Source: an uncultured Clostridia bacterium
Lineage (GTDB): Bacteria; Bacillota; Clostridia; Christensenellales; Borkfalkiaceae
Direction: 5' to 3'
Length of the DNA: 64,000 nt
Assembly (NCBI GenBank): GCA_947629095.1
Contig: CANRCK010000001.1
Span: 240,191-304,190 of the forward strand
Below, one piece after another: positions 32,877-42,184 of this stretch (positions within the stretch are counted from its first letter, which is position 1; the number at the start of each line of letters is the position of its first letter). A program made the position numbers and the translations under genes. The notes beneath the pieces are model-generated. The model worked only from the letters and a program-made list of their open reading frames with translations. It was not told where the DNA came from and made no database searches.

Positions 32877-34008
32877 TTTGTTTTTTCGCCGACGCGGCTT
32901 CCTCCAGCATCTGCTCCATTTTGCGCATACAGTCCTCCTGACGGAACTGTTCCTTGAATTCGCCGTACTTCTGCTTATACGCTTGGATTTGTTTGGGATC
33001 GTTATAGAAATAGGAAATTTTTTGGGAAAGGTCCCGCCAATTGCCCGCCTCGAATAGGCATCGTTCGTCTATGGCGAAGTTTTTTGTTGCGCTCCGCTTG
33101 GAGTTGCTGATGACGGGCACAAGCCCGGAGGCGATAGCTTCGAGGCAGGAAATGGCTTCGATTTCAACCTCCGCCGTGTGAACGTAGAGGTCGGCGCCGC
33201 TCAAAGCTATGGGAAGCTCGTCGCGGGTATAGAATTTGAAATCGGCGTCTACTCCCTTCCGTTTTGCAAGGCGCCTGAGCCTCTTTTCGCGGGGGCCGCA
33301 GCCTGCGAAATATATTTTGACGTTGTCTTTGAAGTTGCAATTTGCAACGGCTTTTATGAGCGTCTGCTGGGATTTTTCCTTGCTGAATCTGCCCGTGCAG
33401 AAGATGGTGAACTTGTCGCAAAGGCGGATATTTTCCCTCTTGGTAAAATATATGTCGTTCACGCCGTTTGAGATTACACGGCAGGGCATAGTGCGCTTTA
33501 CGTGCTTTTCAAAAACTTCTTTTATGAACCGGGTGGGATAGTGGATTATATCAACGCGCTTGTAAAGCGAGCGATAAAAATACAGATAGACCAGATGATT
33601 TACAAAGCGGCTGTTCATACAGGCGATGTGGGCCGTTACGTTTTCCGCCTGCGCGTGGAAGCTGGCGGTTATGGGAATGCCTGCCTTTTGGGCAATTTTT
33701 GAGGCGGCTGAGCCGAGGTGAAGGGGTATAAGAATGTGAACTACGTCCGCCCCCTCTATTGCGCGCGAGAGCACATTTTTATCTGCCTTTGCAAGATAGA
33801 CGTTATTTGCGCGCAACAGGGCGTTAAGCGGACCGAAATTTTTGATGGGAACGACGGAATACCCAGCAACACCCTCCTTATCCTTGTCGGCGCAGACTAC
33901 GGTTACCTCATGCCCCCTGCTTTTGAGAAAGTTTATAAGATTATATGCGGCAAGAGTTGTGCCGTTGTTCGGACTGCCCAATACGTCGCAGACGATTGTT
34001 ATCTTCAT
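32866..34008 (-). CDS. GT4-family glycosyltransferase
   Basis: A 380-residue GT-B-fold transferase. The N-terminal Rossmann-like domain begins MKITIVCDVLGSPNNGTT. The nucleotide-sugar domain holds FCTGRFSKEKSQQTLIKA, GCGPREKRLRRLA and the E-x7-E element in EIEAISCLEAIASG. The layout is that of diacylglycerol glucosyltransferases and related GT4 enzymes acting at the cytoplasmic membrane face. An AGGAG site precedes the ATG, and a consensus promoter lies upstream. It overlaps the acyltransferase downstream, supporting a glycolipid pathway; the exact sugar and acceptor cannot be told. Confidence 0.87.
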   Translation of the reverse strand: MKITIVCDVLGSPNNGTTLAAYNLINFLKSRGHEVTVVCADKDKEGVAGYSVVPIKNFGPLNALLRANNVYLAKADKNVLSRAIEGADVVHILIPLHLGSAASKIAQKAGIPITASFHAQAENVTAHIACMNSRFVNHLVYLYFYRSLYKRVDIIHYPTRFIKEVFEKHVKRTMPCRVISNGVNDIYFTKRENIRLCDKFTIFCTGRFSKEKSQQTLIKAVANCNFKDNVKIYFAGCGPREKRLRRLAKRKGVDADFKFYTRDELPIALSGADLYVHTAEVEIEAISCLEAIASGLVPVISNSKRSATKNFAIDERCLFEAGNWRDLSQKISYFYNDPKQIQAYKQKYGEFKEQFRQEDCMRKMEQMLEEAASAKKQNER

Positions 34009-34074
34009 ATATACTCCTTGTCACGATTTGCCGTGATAAGACTTTTATTTGTCATTAATTATTATGATAATTTT

Positions 34075-34103
34075 ATTATAGCATGATGTATATAGGCTGT
34101 CAA
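34075..34103 (-). promoter_or_regulatory. Consensus promoter of the glycosyltransferase-acyltransferase unit
   Basis: On the minus strand: TTGACA (34103-34098), 17-nt spacer, TATAAT (34080-34075). A small inverted repeat TCACG/CGTGA (34021-34036) lies in the leader before the ATG at 34008. Confidence 0.85.
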
Positions 34104-34145
34104 CAAAATCAGAGAATAATTTTGGGGGGCGGGGCAATCCCCTCA

Positions 34146-34238
34146 GTCACTAAAGTGACAGCTCCCCTTGAATCAAGGGGAGCCAAGGGGTGGGTTTGGG
34201 GGACAGCTTTCTCACACGGCGTGAAGAGAACGCCGTGT
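34146..34238. repeat. Cluster of palindromic stem-loops (dispersed-repeat-like)
   Basis: Three palindromes stand in a row. GTCAC/GTGAC is at 34146-34159. GCTCCCCTTG/CAAGGGGAGC is at 34161-34183. ACACGGCG/CGCCGTGT is at 34214-34238. The second resembles intergenic palindromes scattered through gut Clostridia genomes (from memory, not checked). They lie after the terminator of the long operon and hold no gene. Confidence 0.55.
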
Positions 34239-34292
34239 TCGGGCACCGTGCGCGCCTTGCGCTATGCGCTCACTCCTCTCGTGCGGCAAAAT

Positions 34293-34320
34293 GGGCGGTC
34301 ACGTTTTACCGTGACCGCCC
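34293..34320 (-). terminator. Terminator of the long minus-strand operon
   Basis: An 11-bp perfect stem, GGGCGGTCACG / CGTGACCGCCC (34293-34303 and 34310-34320), lies 21 bp after the stop at 34342 and has a short T run on the minus strand. Confidence 0.75.
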
Positions 34321-34341
34321 GTTTGAAAACGAACAATATAT

Positions 34342-36522
34342 TTAATTCAACGCTGCCTCTATGGCGCCCGTGAGGTCGTCGAGGTGACCGTTTATAACCG
34401 CGCCGTAGCGGACGAAGGTTATATAGCCTTGGGCGTCCACCACCACCGTCAACGGATAGGAACCCATGCCGCCCAAACGTGTTGCATAAAAATCCTTGCC
34501 CACGTCCTGACCGAATATTATTTTCCAATTGGACCAGGAAGTTTTGTTTTGGTCTGCGTTTGCGTAATTTATGAACGCCTGAGCCTGCGGAACGTCGTTA
34601 TTGTTGGCGTGAACGGCAAGGGTTACAACCTTGTCGCCGTATTTTTCGGTAACGCCCTCTATATAGGGCAATTCCTCTACGCAGGAACCGCAGGTTACGT
34701 ACCAGAAATTGATTACAAGCACCTTGCCGCGCGCGCTGACCGTGGAGAATTCGGCCTCCTTGTAGGAACTTTGATAAGCCTTTACGGTGAAATCGTAGAG
34801 CTTGTCGCCAACTTTGTAAACCGTTGCGTCTCTTGCGCCCGTTATGTCCGCCTGAATTTCTTCAGCCGTCAAAGGGCGGTTGTTGCAGGTGTAAACCTCG
34901 TTATGGACGTTTAAAACCACAGTCATGGGGAATGCGCCGTCGCCGCCGCAGTGGGAATACACGTCAAAGCTGTTTTCATCCTGAACAAAGGGGATATTAT
35001 AAGCGTTGAAGCCGTGACTGTCTATTATGCCCTGAACGGTTTCCGCCGTATCGGCGTTGACAACGTGAACGGCGACTATATTTGCGCTCTGCGTTAGAGA
35101 TTGGAGGTCATCGCCGAGATTTTCAAGATACTCTATGCTTGCATCGTTGCGGGACGACCAGAACACGAGTACCGTGGGCTTATCTCCGTTTTCATAGAGA
35201 GTGTAGCTCTCTCCTTCGTATGCCGTTTGATAGGTTTGGGCGGTGAAGTTGTTAACCGTATTGCCAAACGCCGCGCCTGCGGAGGGCTGGACGTTGTAGT
35301 ACACGAGAGCCGTTACAAGCAGCGCCGCCGCGAGTACCCACGCAACCGCTTCAAGAATTTTGCTCGATTTTTTGCGGACGTAGCGCACCTTTTTCATTGC
35401 GGGCGCGGATCCTTCTTTTACAGGTTCGGGCGCCGCGCTTACGGTTGTATCTGCAAGAGATGCGATCTCTGCGGGAGATGCGATCTCTGCGGGAGACGCG
35501 ACATTTTCAACGCCTGCGTGAAGTTCGCCCTCTAAGGGAGAGGCAAACTCATTTACGGGCATTGTTGTGCCGCTTACGAGAATTGCGCCGAGCGCGGAAC
35601 CTGCGCTTGCGGGAGCCGCAGAAGCGGTTATGGCAGCCGACGCGGGTTCAACGAAGAGCTTGCCGCCCTTCCAGCTTATGGCGTGCGTGGGGCACACGGA
35701 TATACATTCGCCGCAGTTTATACATTCGTGGTCGCCAACGCGGCGGATATCCATTTTACACTTTGATACGCACGCTCCGCAGTCAATACACTTGCTCTTT
35801 TCGAGCTTTACGCCCAAGAGCGCTATGCCGTTGAAGAAGCCGTAGATTGCGCCGAGAGGGCATATAAAGCGGCAGAAGCCCCTGTATATGAATATGCAGA
35901 GAACTATGCACATTACGAGAATACAGAACTTCCAGCTGAACAGATAGCCGAGCATTGCGTAGAGGTCGCTGTTATTTTCGCTTGCAAGCAAGCCGACGGA
36001 GCCGCCGAAAGTGCCTGCGGGGCAGATGTATTTGCAGAAGCCCGGGACGTTGTGATATATGAGCGGCACGGCGATGACGAGAGTTATTAAAAGTAAATAT
36101 TTTAAATAACTGAGCACGCGCGTTGCCGCGCTCTTTTTTACTTTGGGGGATTTGACTTTATAGAGCAAATCCTGCGTGAGCCCGAACGGGCACAAAAATC
36201 CGCAGATGGTTCTGCCGAGTATAAGCCCGAAAAGCGCGATTATGCCAAGTATGTAGTAGGGCGTTGTAGTGCCCGAGGAACCGAGGGAATTTTGCAGCGC
36301 ACCGAGGGGGCAAGCCGCAACCGCGCCCGGGCAGGAATAGCAATTTAAGCCCGGAGTGCAAACGTTTTTGGTTGCGCCGGTGTAGATACGCCCTTCGCCG
36401 AAGCCCTTCAGATTTGCGTTAGTGAGTAACGCCGCGTAAAGCTGAATTATTCTTCTGCGGGTGGGCGCGTGGTTTTTGAACCACCTGCCTACGCCTGTGA
36501 AAAAATTTTTAATCTTATCCAA
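34342..36522 (-). CDS. NapH-type polyferredoxin fused to two thioredoxin-like domains
   Basis: A 726-residue membrane redox protein. The N-terminal half has several membrane helices and Cys motifs (CYSCPGAVAACP, CGFLCPFG, CKYICPAG, CRFICPLG) like NapH/PceC quinol-linked proteins. Two [4Fe-4S] motifs follow (CIDCGACVSKCKMD and CINCGECISVCP, about residues 245-285). After a Pro/Ala linker with a short repeat (EIASPAEIASPAEIAS) and a membrane helix (about 385-405) come two thioredoxin folds. The first lacks the active Cys pair (WSSRNDAS); the second has WYVTCGSC. It probably carries electrons across the membrane to an extracytoplasmic thiol carrier. The start is a TTG overlapping the previous gene by 8 bp. 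It is the last gene of the operon. Confidence 0.85.
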   Translation of the reverse strand: MDKIKNFFTGVGRWFKNHAPTRRRIIQLYAALLTNANLKGFGEGRIYTGATKNVCTPGLNCYSCPGAVAACPLGALQNSLGSSGTTTPYYILGIIALFGLILGRTICGFLCPFGLTQDLLYKVKSPKVKKSAATRVLSYLKYLLLITLVIAVPLIYHNVPGFCKYICPAGTFGGSVGLLASENNSDLYAMLGYLFSWKFCILVMCIVLCIFIYRGFCRFICPLGAIYGFFNGIALLGVKLEKSKCIDCGACVSKCKMDIRRVGDHECINCGECISVCPTHAISWKGGKLFVEPASAAITASAAPASAGSALGAILVSGTTMPVNEFASPLEGELHAGVENVASPAEIASPAEIASLADTTVSAAPEPVKEGSAPAMKKVRYVRKKSSKILEAVAWVLAAALLVTALVYYNVQPSAGAAFGNTVNNFTAQTYQTAYEGESYTLYENGDKPTVLVFWSSRNDASIEYLENLGDDLQSLTQSANIVAVHVVNADTAETVQGIIDSHGFNAYNIPFVQDENSFDVYSHCGGDGAFPMTVVLNVHNEVYTCNNRPLTAEEIQADITGARDATVYKVGDKLYDFTVKAYQSSYKEAEFSTVSARGKVLVINFWYVTCGSCVEELPYIEGVTEKYGDKVVTLAVHANNNDVPQAQAFINYANADQNKTSWSNWKIIFGQDVGKDFYATRLGGMGSYPLTVVVDAQGYITFVRYGAVINGHLDDLTGAIEAALN

Positions 36523-37333
36523 GACCGATACACTCCGTACATATTCTTATAGCCTTGTTCAAGACTTCGCCTACGCTGCCGTTGAAGCAACCTGCAATGA
36601 CGAACGCGACGCCGAAGCAGGCTACGGCTATTCTTACGCCAAGCTTGAAATACTTGTGCGTGACAATCTGCATAAATTTATTTTGCTTGACCACAGCGTT
36701 AGCTTTTACGCCCGCGGTGAGCTTTTTTACGTGGGGAAGCATATTTTTTGCGGCGTATTTATAATATACTACATACAGTATAGCCGCCACAAAAACTATT
36801 GCCGCAACGGGCAAAAGATACTTTGCCATATTGAGCATATCCGCCGTTTTATCCTTGTTGGGGAAGTTTGACGGAATGGATACGTACGTTATTACGTACA
36901 CGAGATATACGCACACCATGGCAAACAGAAGCCAATGGATTATTTTGAGGGTTTTATTTTGGCTTTTTACGTAGTTGAGGGAACTTTTAAGCTCCCCCTC
37001 CGCCTCCGCGGGAAGCTTCTTTTCAAGCCTCTTTAAAACGTAGCGGGGATCGGTGACGGGGGATAACTTTTCCTTGACGGGGAAAACTTCCCAGAGGATA
37101 AATCCCGCAACTATCATGGCAACCCATATCCAGAACGGCGCGGCGATTATGCCCAGACGCTCTTCCACAAGCCCGCGCGAAAACGGGCTGGTGTTGCCCG
37201 CCGCGATGCCGCCCGTGTAGATATCGAGCACCTGCCATATAAAGAGTACGCCCACTACTATGGTGAATGCCGTAAACACCCAACCGTATATGAGACGGAC
37301 TTTTTTGTTTGTGTTTTCGCTTAATTTTTTCAT
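36515..37333 (-). CDS. CD1871A-like membrane protein with C-terminal CxxC
   Basis: A 272-residue protein with about five membrane helices (for example near residues 15-35, 65-85 and 128-150). It ends NKAIRICTECIGLG, the CxxC tail seen in the CD1871A family of clostridial redox-linked membrane proteins; family members are usually much shorter, so this is a long version. It overlaps the start of the polyferredoxin-thioredoxin gene, so the CxxC tail is a plausible relay partner for that protein. Confidence 0.72.
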   Translation of the reverse strand: MKKLSENTNKKVRLIYGWVFTAFTIVVGVLFIWQVLDIYTGGIAAGNTSPFSRGLVEERLGIIAAPFWIWVAMIVAGFILWEVFPVKEKLSPVTDPRYVLKRLEKKLPAEAEGELKSSLNYVKSQNKTLKIIHWLLFAMVCVYLVYVITYVSIPSNFPNKDKTADMLNMAKYLLPVAAIVFVAAILYVVYYKYAAKNMLPHVKKLTAGVKANAVVKQNKFMQIVTHKYFKLGVRIAVACFGVAFVIAGCFNGSVGEVLNKAIRICTECIGLG

Positions 37334-37337
37334 AAAC

Positions 37338-37607
37338 TTAACTCAGCCACAGGTATGCAAACAGCCACAACGCGCCGAAGATAGCCACTATGCCCAAAAG
37401 GAAGGGCCACATGGCGGCAAACGCACCGCGGACCATTTGCCAATACTCGCGGCGGCTCACTTTGGGAGGGATTATTCCCTTATTTTTTTCTTCAAGGCGC
37501 TTTTCCAAAGTAGGGTCGTACCACTTAAAGCCTTCTATATTCATATTTGCGAAGGTAGTTGTGGTGTCAAGCTCCGGCTTTTGGCGCTTTTGCCGCTTTT
37601 TGGACAT
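37338..37607 (-). CDS. Small single-pass membrane protein of the opp operon
   Basis: An 89-residue protein with a very basic start (MSKKRQKRQKPELD) and one C-terminal membrane helix (about residues 66-87, FAAMWPFLLGIVAIFGALWL). AGGAG precedes the ATG, which lies 18 bp after the oppF stop; the next gene starts 4 bp later. No known family. Its placement suggests an accessory role at the membrane for the transporter or redox module. Confidence 0.7.
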   Translation of the reverse strand: MSKKRQKRQKPELDTTTTFANMNIEGFKWYDPTLEKRLEEKNKGIIPPKVSRREYWQMVRGAFAAMWPFLLGIVAIFGALWLFAYLWLS

Positions 37608-37625
37608 CGGCTGTGCTCCTGTAAA

Positions 37626-38696
37626 TTAATGTTTGGGATAGGGCGCAAGGGTTACGTCTGCGTTGGAATAAGCCGCTTTGAAGCCGATGGGGTCGGCTAA
37701 GTATGCGGGATCGTACAGATGGCAGGCGCAGTAATGCCCCGGCGTTACTTCCCTGTACTCGGGCGCAATCTTTTCGCATATGCTCATACAGCTTTCGCAA
37801 CGGGTATGGAATTTGCAGCCCGCGGGGGGATTTACGGGCGAAGGAATGTCGCCCTTTAATATTACTCTGTTCATCTTTACGTGCACGTTGGGAACGGGCA
37901 CGGCGGAGAACAGCGCCTTTGTGTAGGGGTGAAGCGTGTTGTTGAAAATGTCGTCCTTGGAGCCGTACTCAACCATACTGCCCAGATACATTACGCCGAC
38001 TTCGTCGGAAATGTGCTTTACGACGGAAAGATCGTGCGAAATGAAGATATACGTTAGCCCGAGAGTTTTTCTCAGCTCTATTAGCATATTTATTATCTGC
38101 GCCTGTATGGAAACGTCCAACGCCGAAACGGGTTCGTCGCAGACGACAAGCTCCGGCTTTAACGCAAGCGCGCGGGCGATACATATTCTCTGGCGCTGTC
38201 CGCCCGAAAATTCGTGGGGATATCTTTCGAAGTAGTGGGGCTGCAGACCGCACATCTTCATTACGCCTATAACGTAGTCGTAAAAGCCCTTTTTATCGAC
38301 CAGACCGTGCTGGCGCGCCGCTTCGCCTATTATTTCACCCACGGTGAGCCTGGGGGACAGGCTGGCGTAGGGGTCCTGAAATATCATCTGCATGTTGGGG
38401 CGGCGTTTATCGAACTCGCGGTTGGAGAGGTCGGAGACCTTTTCGCCCTTGAACCATACCTCGCCCGAGGTTATATCGTGCAGGCGGAGAATTGTTCTGC
38501 CCATTGTGGTTTTGCCACAGCCGCTTTCGCCAACTATGCCGAGCGTTTTGCCCTTATCCACTTTGAAGGATACGTTGTCAACCGCTTTGAGCCATGCGTT
38601 TGGTCTGCCGAAAAAATCCTTGCCGACTACGAAGTGCTTGCAGAGATTTTTTACTTCGAGGAAGGCTTCCGACTTATATTCTTCGTTCTCAGCCAT
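37626..38696 (-). CDS. oppF: Oligopeptide ABC transporter ATP-binding protein OppF
   Basis: A 356-residue ABC ATPase energising peptide import. Walker A is GESGCGKTT (about residue 54), the signature SGGQRQRICIARAL, and Walker B ELVVCDEPVSALD. The C-terminal oligopeptide-transporter extension has a Cys cluster (CKFHTRCESCMSICEK), an iron-sulfur-like site common in OppD/OppF. GGAGGAG precedes the ATG, and the gene overlaps oppD by 8 bp. Both ATPases together form the motor. Confidence 0.95.
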   Translation of the reverse strand: MAENEEYKSEAFLEVKNLCKHFVVGKDFFGRPNAWLKAVDNVSFKVDKGKTLGIVGESGCGKTTMGRTILRLHDITSGEVWFKGEKVSDLSNREFDKRRPNMQMIFQDPYASLSPRLTVGEIIGEAARQHGLVDKKGFYDYVIGVMKMCGLQPHYFERYPHEFSGGQRQRICIARALALKPELVVCDEPVSALDVSIQAQIINMLIELRKTLGLTYIFISHDLSVVKHISDEVGVMYLGSMVEYGSKDDIFNNTLHPYTKALFSAVPVPNVHVKMNRVILKGDIPSPVNPPAGCKFHTRCESCMSICEKIAPEYREVTPGHYCACHLYDPAYLADPIGFKAAYSNADVTLAPYPKH

Positions 38697-40011
38697 TTGT
38701 CTCCTCCTTTACGGGTTCTTCATTAAGTTGGCTTTGATACAGATAGCAAGCCACCTTGTGGGTGGGAGTTACCTGAACGTAGCCGGGATATTCCCCGGAA
38801 CACTTTTCCATGCACTTATCGCACCTGTCGCGGAAGTAGCAATAGTTGGGCATATTTATGGGGTTGGGGACAAAGCCCGGTATGCAGTAAAGCTCGTCGG
38901 TGACCTGGTCTACCGTGGGCTTGCTCTTTTGCAGACCTATGGTGTAGGGGTGAAGCGGACGGTCGAATATATCCTCAGCCGTGCCCATCTCTATAACCTT
39001 GCCCGCATACATAACTACCACGTAGTCAGCCATTTCGGCAACGACGCCCAAATCGTGGGTGATGAGCATTATGCTGCCGTTTATTTTGCCCTTGATTTCC
39101 CTGAGCAAATCGAGTATCTGCGCCTGTATGGTTACGTCGAGAGCCGTTGTAGGCTCGTCGGCGACTATCAGCTTGGGATTGCAAAGGAGGGCTATTGCTA
39201 TCATTACCCTCTGGCGCATACCGCCGGAAAGCTCGTGGGGATATTTTTTGTACACGCCCTCGGGGTCGGCTATGCCCACAAGCTTGAGCATTTCGATGCT
39301 GCGCTCTTTTACGCGCTCCTTGGAGATGCCCTCTATGTGAAGCCTGCCAACTTCGTCGAGCTGGTTGCCTATGGTGAACACGGGGTTCAAAGAGGTCATA
39401 GGCTCCTGAAATATCATTGAAATTTCTCTGCCGCGGATTGTGCGCATGGCGTCTGTGGGCATTTTTGCGATGTCAACCACCTGACGCTCCATTTCGAACA
39501 TAGTGCCGCCGAGTTCGTTCTTTTTTACGATTTTTTTGCCGCGGGAATCAAGCTTGGGAACCTCGTTGCCGTTTTCGTCAAGCTCCGTTTCGTACACGGG
39601 AATTTTCCTGCCGCGGCTGTCACGTTTGAACATATCTGCGCGGAAGCGTATGGAACCGCTTACTATCTGCCCGCTGGGCGCCTGTACAAGGCGCATCAGC
39701 GAGAGCGAAGTTACGGATTTGCCGCAGCCGCTCTCCCCCACTACTCCCACGGTTGAACCTGCGGGAACGGAAAAGGTTACACCGTTTACGGCTTTTACGG
39801 TGCCGGCGTCCGAAAAGAAATAGGTGTGAAGGTCCTCGAACTCAACAATGTTGTTTTCGTCCTTCATTTCGGTTACATACTCTTCGGGGCGGGCTTTGCG
39901 CTTTTTTGCCTTTTCGAAGCGGCGGATGGCTTTGGAATTTTCTTTGGCAATCTGCCTGGATTCCTTGCGGGTTATATAGTGTTGTTTTTTATCCGATTTG
40001 TTTTCAGCCAT
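38689..40011 (-). CDS. oppD: Oligopeptide ABC transporter ATP-binding protein OppD with charged extension and insert
   Basis: A 440-residue ABC ATPase: Walker A GESGCGKSV, signature SGGMRQRVMIAIAL, Walker B KLIVADEPTTALD, and a C-terminal Cys cluster (CYFRDRCDKCMEKC). It is about 100 residues longer than usual OppD. The first 50 residues are a Lys/Arg-rich extension. An insert of about 50 residues between Walker A and the Q-loop carries two similar charged segments (DSRGRKI and DSRGKKI). The catalytic core is complete. It overlaps oppF. Confidence 0.94.
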   Translation of the reverse strand: MAENKSDKKQHYITRKESRQIAKENSKAIRRFEKAKKRKARPEEYVTEMKDENNIVEFEDLHTYFFSDAGTVKAVNGVTFSVPAGSTVGVVGESGCGKSVTSLSLMRLVQAPSGQIVSGSIRFRADMFKRDSRGRKIPVYETELDENGNEVPKLDSRGKKIVKKNELGGTMFEMERQVVDIAKMPTDAMRTIRGREISMIFQEPMTSLNPVFTIGNQLDEVGRLHIEGISKERVKERSIEMLKLVGIADPEGVYKKYPHELSGGMRQRVMIAIALLCNPKLIVADEPTTALDVTIQAQILDLLREIKGKINGSIMLITHDLGVVAEMADYVVVMYAGKVIEMGTAEDIFDRPLHPYTIGLQKSKPTVDQVTDELYCIPGFVPNPINMPNYCYFRDRCDKCMEKCSGEYPGYVQVTPTHKVACYLYQSQLNEEPVKEETNG

Positions 40012-40014
40012 TTG

Positions 40015-41151
40015 TTACCTCTTCATCTTCGGGTCGAACGCGTCGCGAAGCCCGTCGCCCACGAAGTTAAACGCGAGTATTGCAAGCGTGATGCATATGC
40101 CCGAGCCGAGCCACATATTGGGATAGAATTGTCTGTATTTTACCTGCGAAGCAAAGTTTATCATATTGCCCCACGTTGCCGTTTGCACGGGAGCGCCTAT
40201 GCCGAGGAAGCCCAAAGTTGCTTCCATAAGTATTATGCTGCCCAGACCCAAAGACATGGAAACTATGAGCTGGGGAATTACGTTGGGCAATAAGTGCTTG
40301 AATATTTTTGAACGGGTTGAAAGACCGGAGCACTTTGCGGCAAGCATGAACTCCTGCTCGCGCAGAGAAAGTATCTGACCTCGGACGAGCCTTGCCGTGC
40401 CCACCCAGCCTATAAGACACAGCACCGCCATTATGATATACAGCTTCCATATGGACGAGTCAAGCCCCAAACTGTTGAGCGCGGTGCCCAGAATGAGCAT
40501 CAGGGGGATTGTGGGAATACAGCTCAATAAATCGACTATACGCATTATTATGCTGTCTACAACGCCGCCGAAATAGCCCGCTATGCCGCCGAGAATTACG
40601 CCTATCAGCGTTTCGAGAATTATTACGACGAAGCCTATGGTGAGCGAAACTCTGCCGCCGTACATAAGCCTGGTCATTATGTCGTAACCGCTGTTATCGG
40701 TGCCCATCCAATGGTTTGCCGAAATGCCGTCCATAGTGTTCAAACCGGCGTTCCAATCGTAGGTGATGGAATAGCCGTCGTAGGTGACGCCGTCCACTTC
40801 ATACTGGAATACCGTGCCCGAAATTGTGGGGTCGGTTCTGGAGGTGTCCGCCTCGGTTTCCCCCCACGGGGAGATCAACGGTCCTATAAACGAGAACACG
40901 AACAGGACTATTATTGTTACAAGACCTATTATGGACAGCTTTGAACGGAAAAAGCGCTTTGCGACGGTTGCGCCCGGGGAGAGCGCCTTTACCCTGTCGC
41001 CCAAGCTTTCGCCGTGCAGGTCGTCCTCCTTTACGCTTATTGCGGGTTCCGAAAGTTCCGTCTGCATTTCCTCTTCGAGGCGGATTTCGGGGACCTCCGT
41101 TTGGGCTTCGGGCTGTAATTCGGGTATTATATCATTTTTATTCTCTTCCAT
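40015..41151 (-). CDS. oppC: Oligopeptide ABC transporter permease OppC
   Basis: A 378-residue permease. An acidic cytoplasmic N-terminus of about 70 residues precedes the first helix (IGLVTIIVLFVFSFIG). The extracytoplasmic loop follows, and then the BPD-transp-1 core with the ATPase-contact loop (REQEFMLAAKCSGLSTRSKIF) and the end NFVGDGLRDAFDP typical of DppC/OppC. It pairs with OppB to form the channel. The stop lies 3 bp before the oppD ATG. Confidence 0.94.
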   Translation of the reverse strand: MEENKNDIIPELQPEAQTEVPEIRLEEEMQTELSEPAISVKEDDLHGESLGDRVKALSPGATVAKRFFRSKLSIIGLVTIIVLFVFSFIGPLISPWGETEADTSRTDPTISGTVFQYEVDGVTYDGYSITYDWNAGLNTMDGISANHWMGTDNSGYDIMTRLMYGGRVSLTIGFVVIILETLIGVILGGIAGYFGGVVDSIIMRIVDLLSCIPTIPLMLILGTALNSLGLDSSIWKLYIIMAVLCLIGWVGTARLVRGQILSLREQEFMLAAKCSGLSTRSKIFKHLLPNVIPQLIVSMSLGLGSIILMEATLGFLGIGAPVQTATWGNMINFASQVKYRQFYPNMWLGSGICITLAILAFNFVGDGLRDAFDPKMKR

Positions 41152-41158
41152 AGTTTCC

Positions 41159-42160
41159 TCACTTTCCGAGTTTGACTCTGGGGTCTACAACCGCATACAT
41201 TATGTCCGAAAGCAATATGCCTATTACGGTGAGGATTGCAATGAACATATTGTAGCCCATGGCAAGGGGGATATCGCCCTTCATGAGGGCGTCATAGGTG
41301 ATTTTACCTATGCCGGGAATACTGAACACCGTTTCGGTTATCATTGCGCCGCCGAAAAGCATGGGCAGCGTTGACGCCATTACGGTGACCAAGGGAATCA
41401 TTGTGTTGCGGAAAACGTGCTTATATACAACCTTGCCTTCCGAAAGTCCCTTTGCGCGCGCCGTTCTTATATAGTCGGCGTTGAGCACCTCAAGCGTGTT
41501 TGTGCGCTGGTAGCGCATATACGAGCCGACGTTCAAAAGCACGAGCACGACCATTGGCAGAACGAGGTGCCAGAGCATATCGCCGAACCGCCACCAGCCC
41601 GAGGCGTCCACGGGGAGCGTGGACGACACAAGTCCCAGCGACGGGTCAAACCAGCCCAAACTGTCGGCAAACCACATTATGAAGAGATTGCCGAGGAAGA
41701 ACGTGGGGAACGCCGTTAAGGTCATACAAACTACCGTGGCGGTGTAGTCCAGCTTGCCGTATTGGTTTACGGCGCACTTTATGCCGAGGGGGATTGCGAT
41801 TATAAGCTCGAAAATAAGGGATACAAAGGATATACCGAAGGATATGCCCATATTTTCGAGGATTATTTCGCTTACCGGTCTGTTGTGCACGAAAGACGTG
41901 CCCATATCGCCCTGTATAAACTTCCACAGCCAGCTGAAATATCCTTTTAGTATTCCGCCGAAGCTGTTGTCGTCAAGTCCGTACAGGGCTTTAAGCGCGT
42001 TATACTTCTCCTCCGTTATGCCGCCGTTGCCGGCAAGCGTGGCAAAGGTGTTGTCGATATAGTCCATCGGCATCAACCTTATTATGAAGTATATTATCAT
42101 TGATACTCCCACCATAATGAATATGGAAAGAAGCAGTCGTTTGACTATATATTTAACCAT
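41159..42160 (-). CDS. oppB: Oligopeptide ABC transporter permease OppB
   Basis: A 333-residue permease of the DppB/OppB type. It has an N-terminal helix (MVKYIVKRLLLSIFIM), about six helices in all, and the ATPase-contact loop DYIRTARAKGLSEGKVVYKHVF. The C-terminal DIMYAVVDPRVKLG is the family's usual end. It lies 7 bp before oppC and 24 bp after oppA. Confidence 0.95.
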   Translation of the reverse strand: MVKYIVKRLLLSIFIMVGVSMIIYFIIRLMPMDYIDNTFATLAGNGGITEEKYNALKALYGLDDNSFGGILKGYFSWLWKFIQGDMGTSFVHNRPVSEIILENMGISFGISFVSLIFELIIAIPLGIKCAVNQYGKLDYTATVVCMTLTAFPTFFLGNLFIMWFADSLGWFDPSLGLVSSTLPVDASGWWRFGDMLWHLVLPMVVLVLLNVGSYMRYQRTNTLEVLNADYIRTARAKGLSEGKVVYKHVFRNTMIPLVTVMASTLPMLFGGAMITETVFSIPGIGKITYDALMKGDIPLAMGYNMFIAILTVIGILLSDIMYAVVDPRVKLGK

Positions 42161-42184
42161 TTTTTAAATTATCCGTATTTTTTA

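Noticed and set aside
35440..35520. DNA repeat array within the polyferredoxin gene
   Set aside because: A short in-frame repeat coding a flexible Ala/Pro linker; not a separate element.
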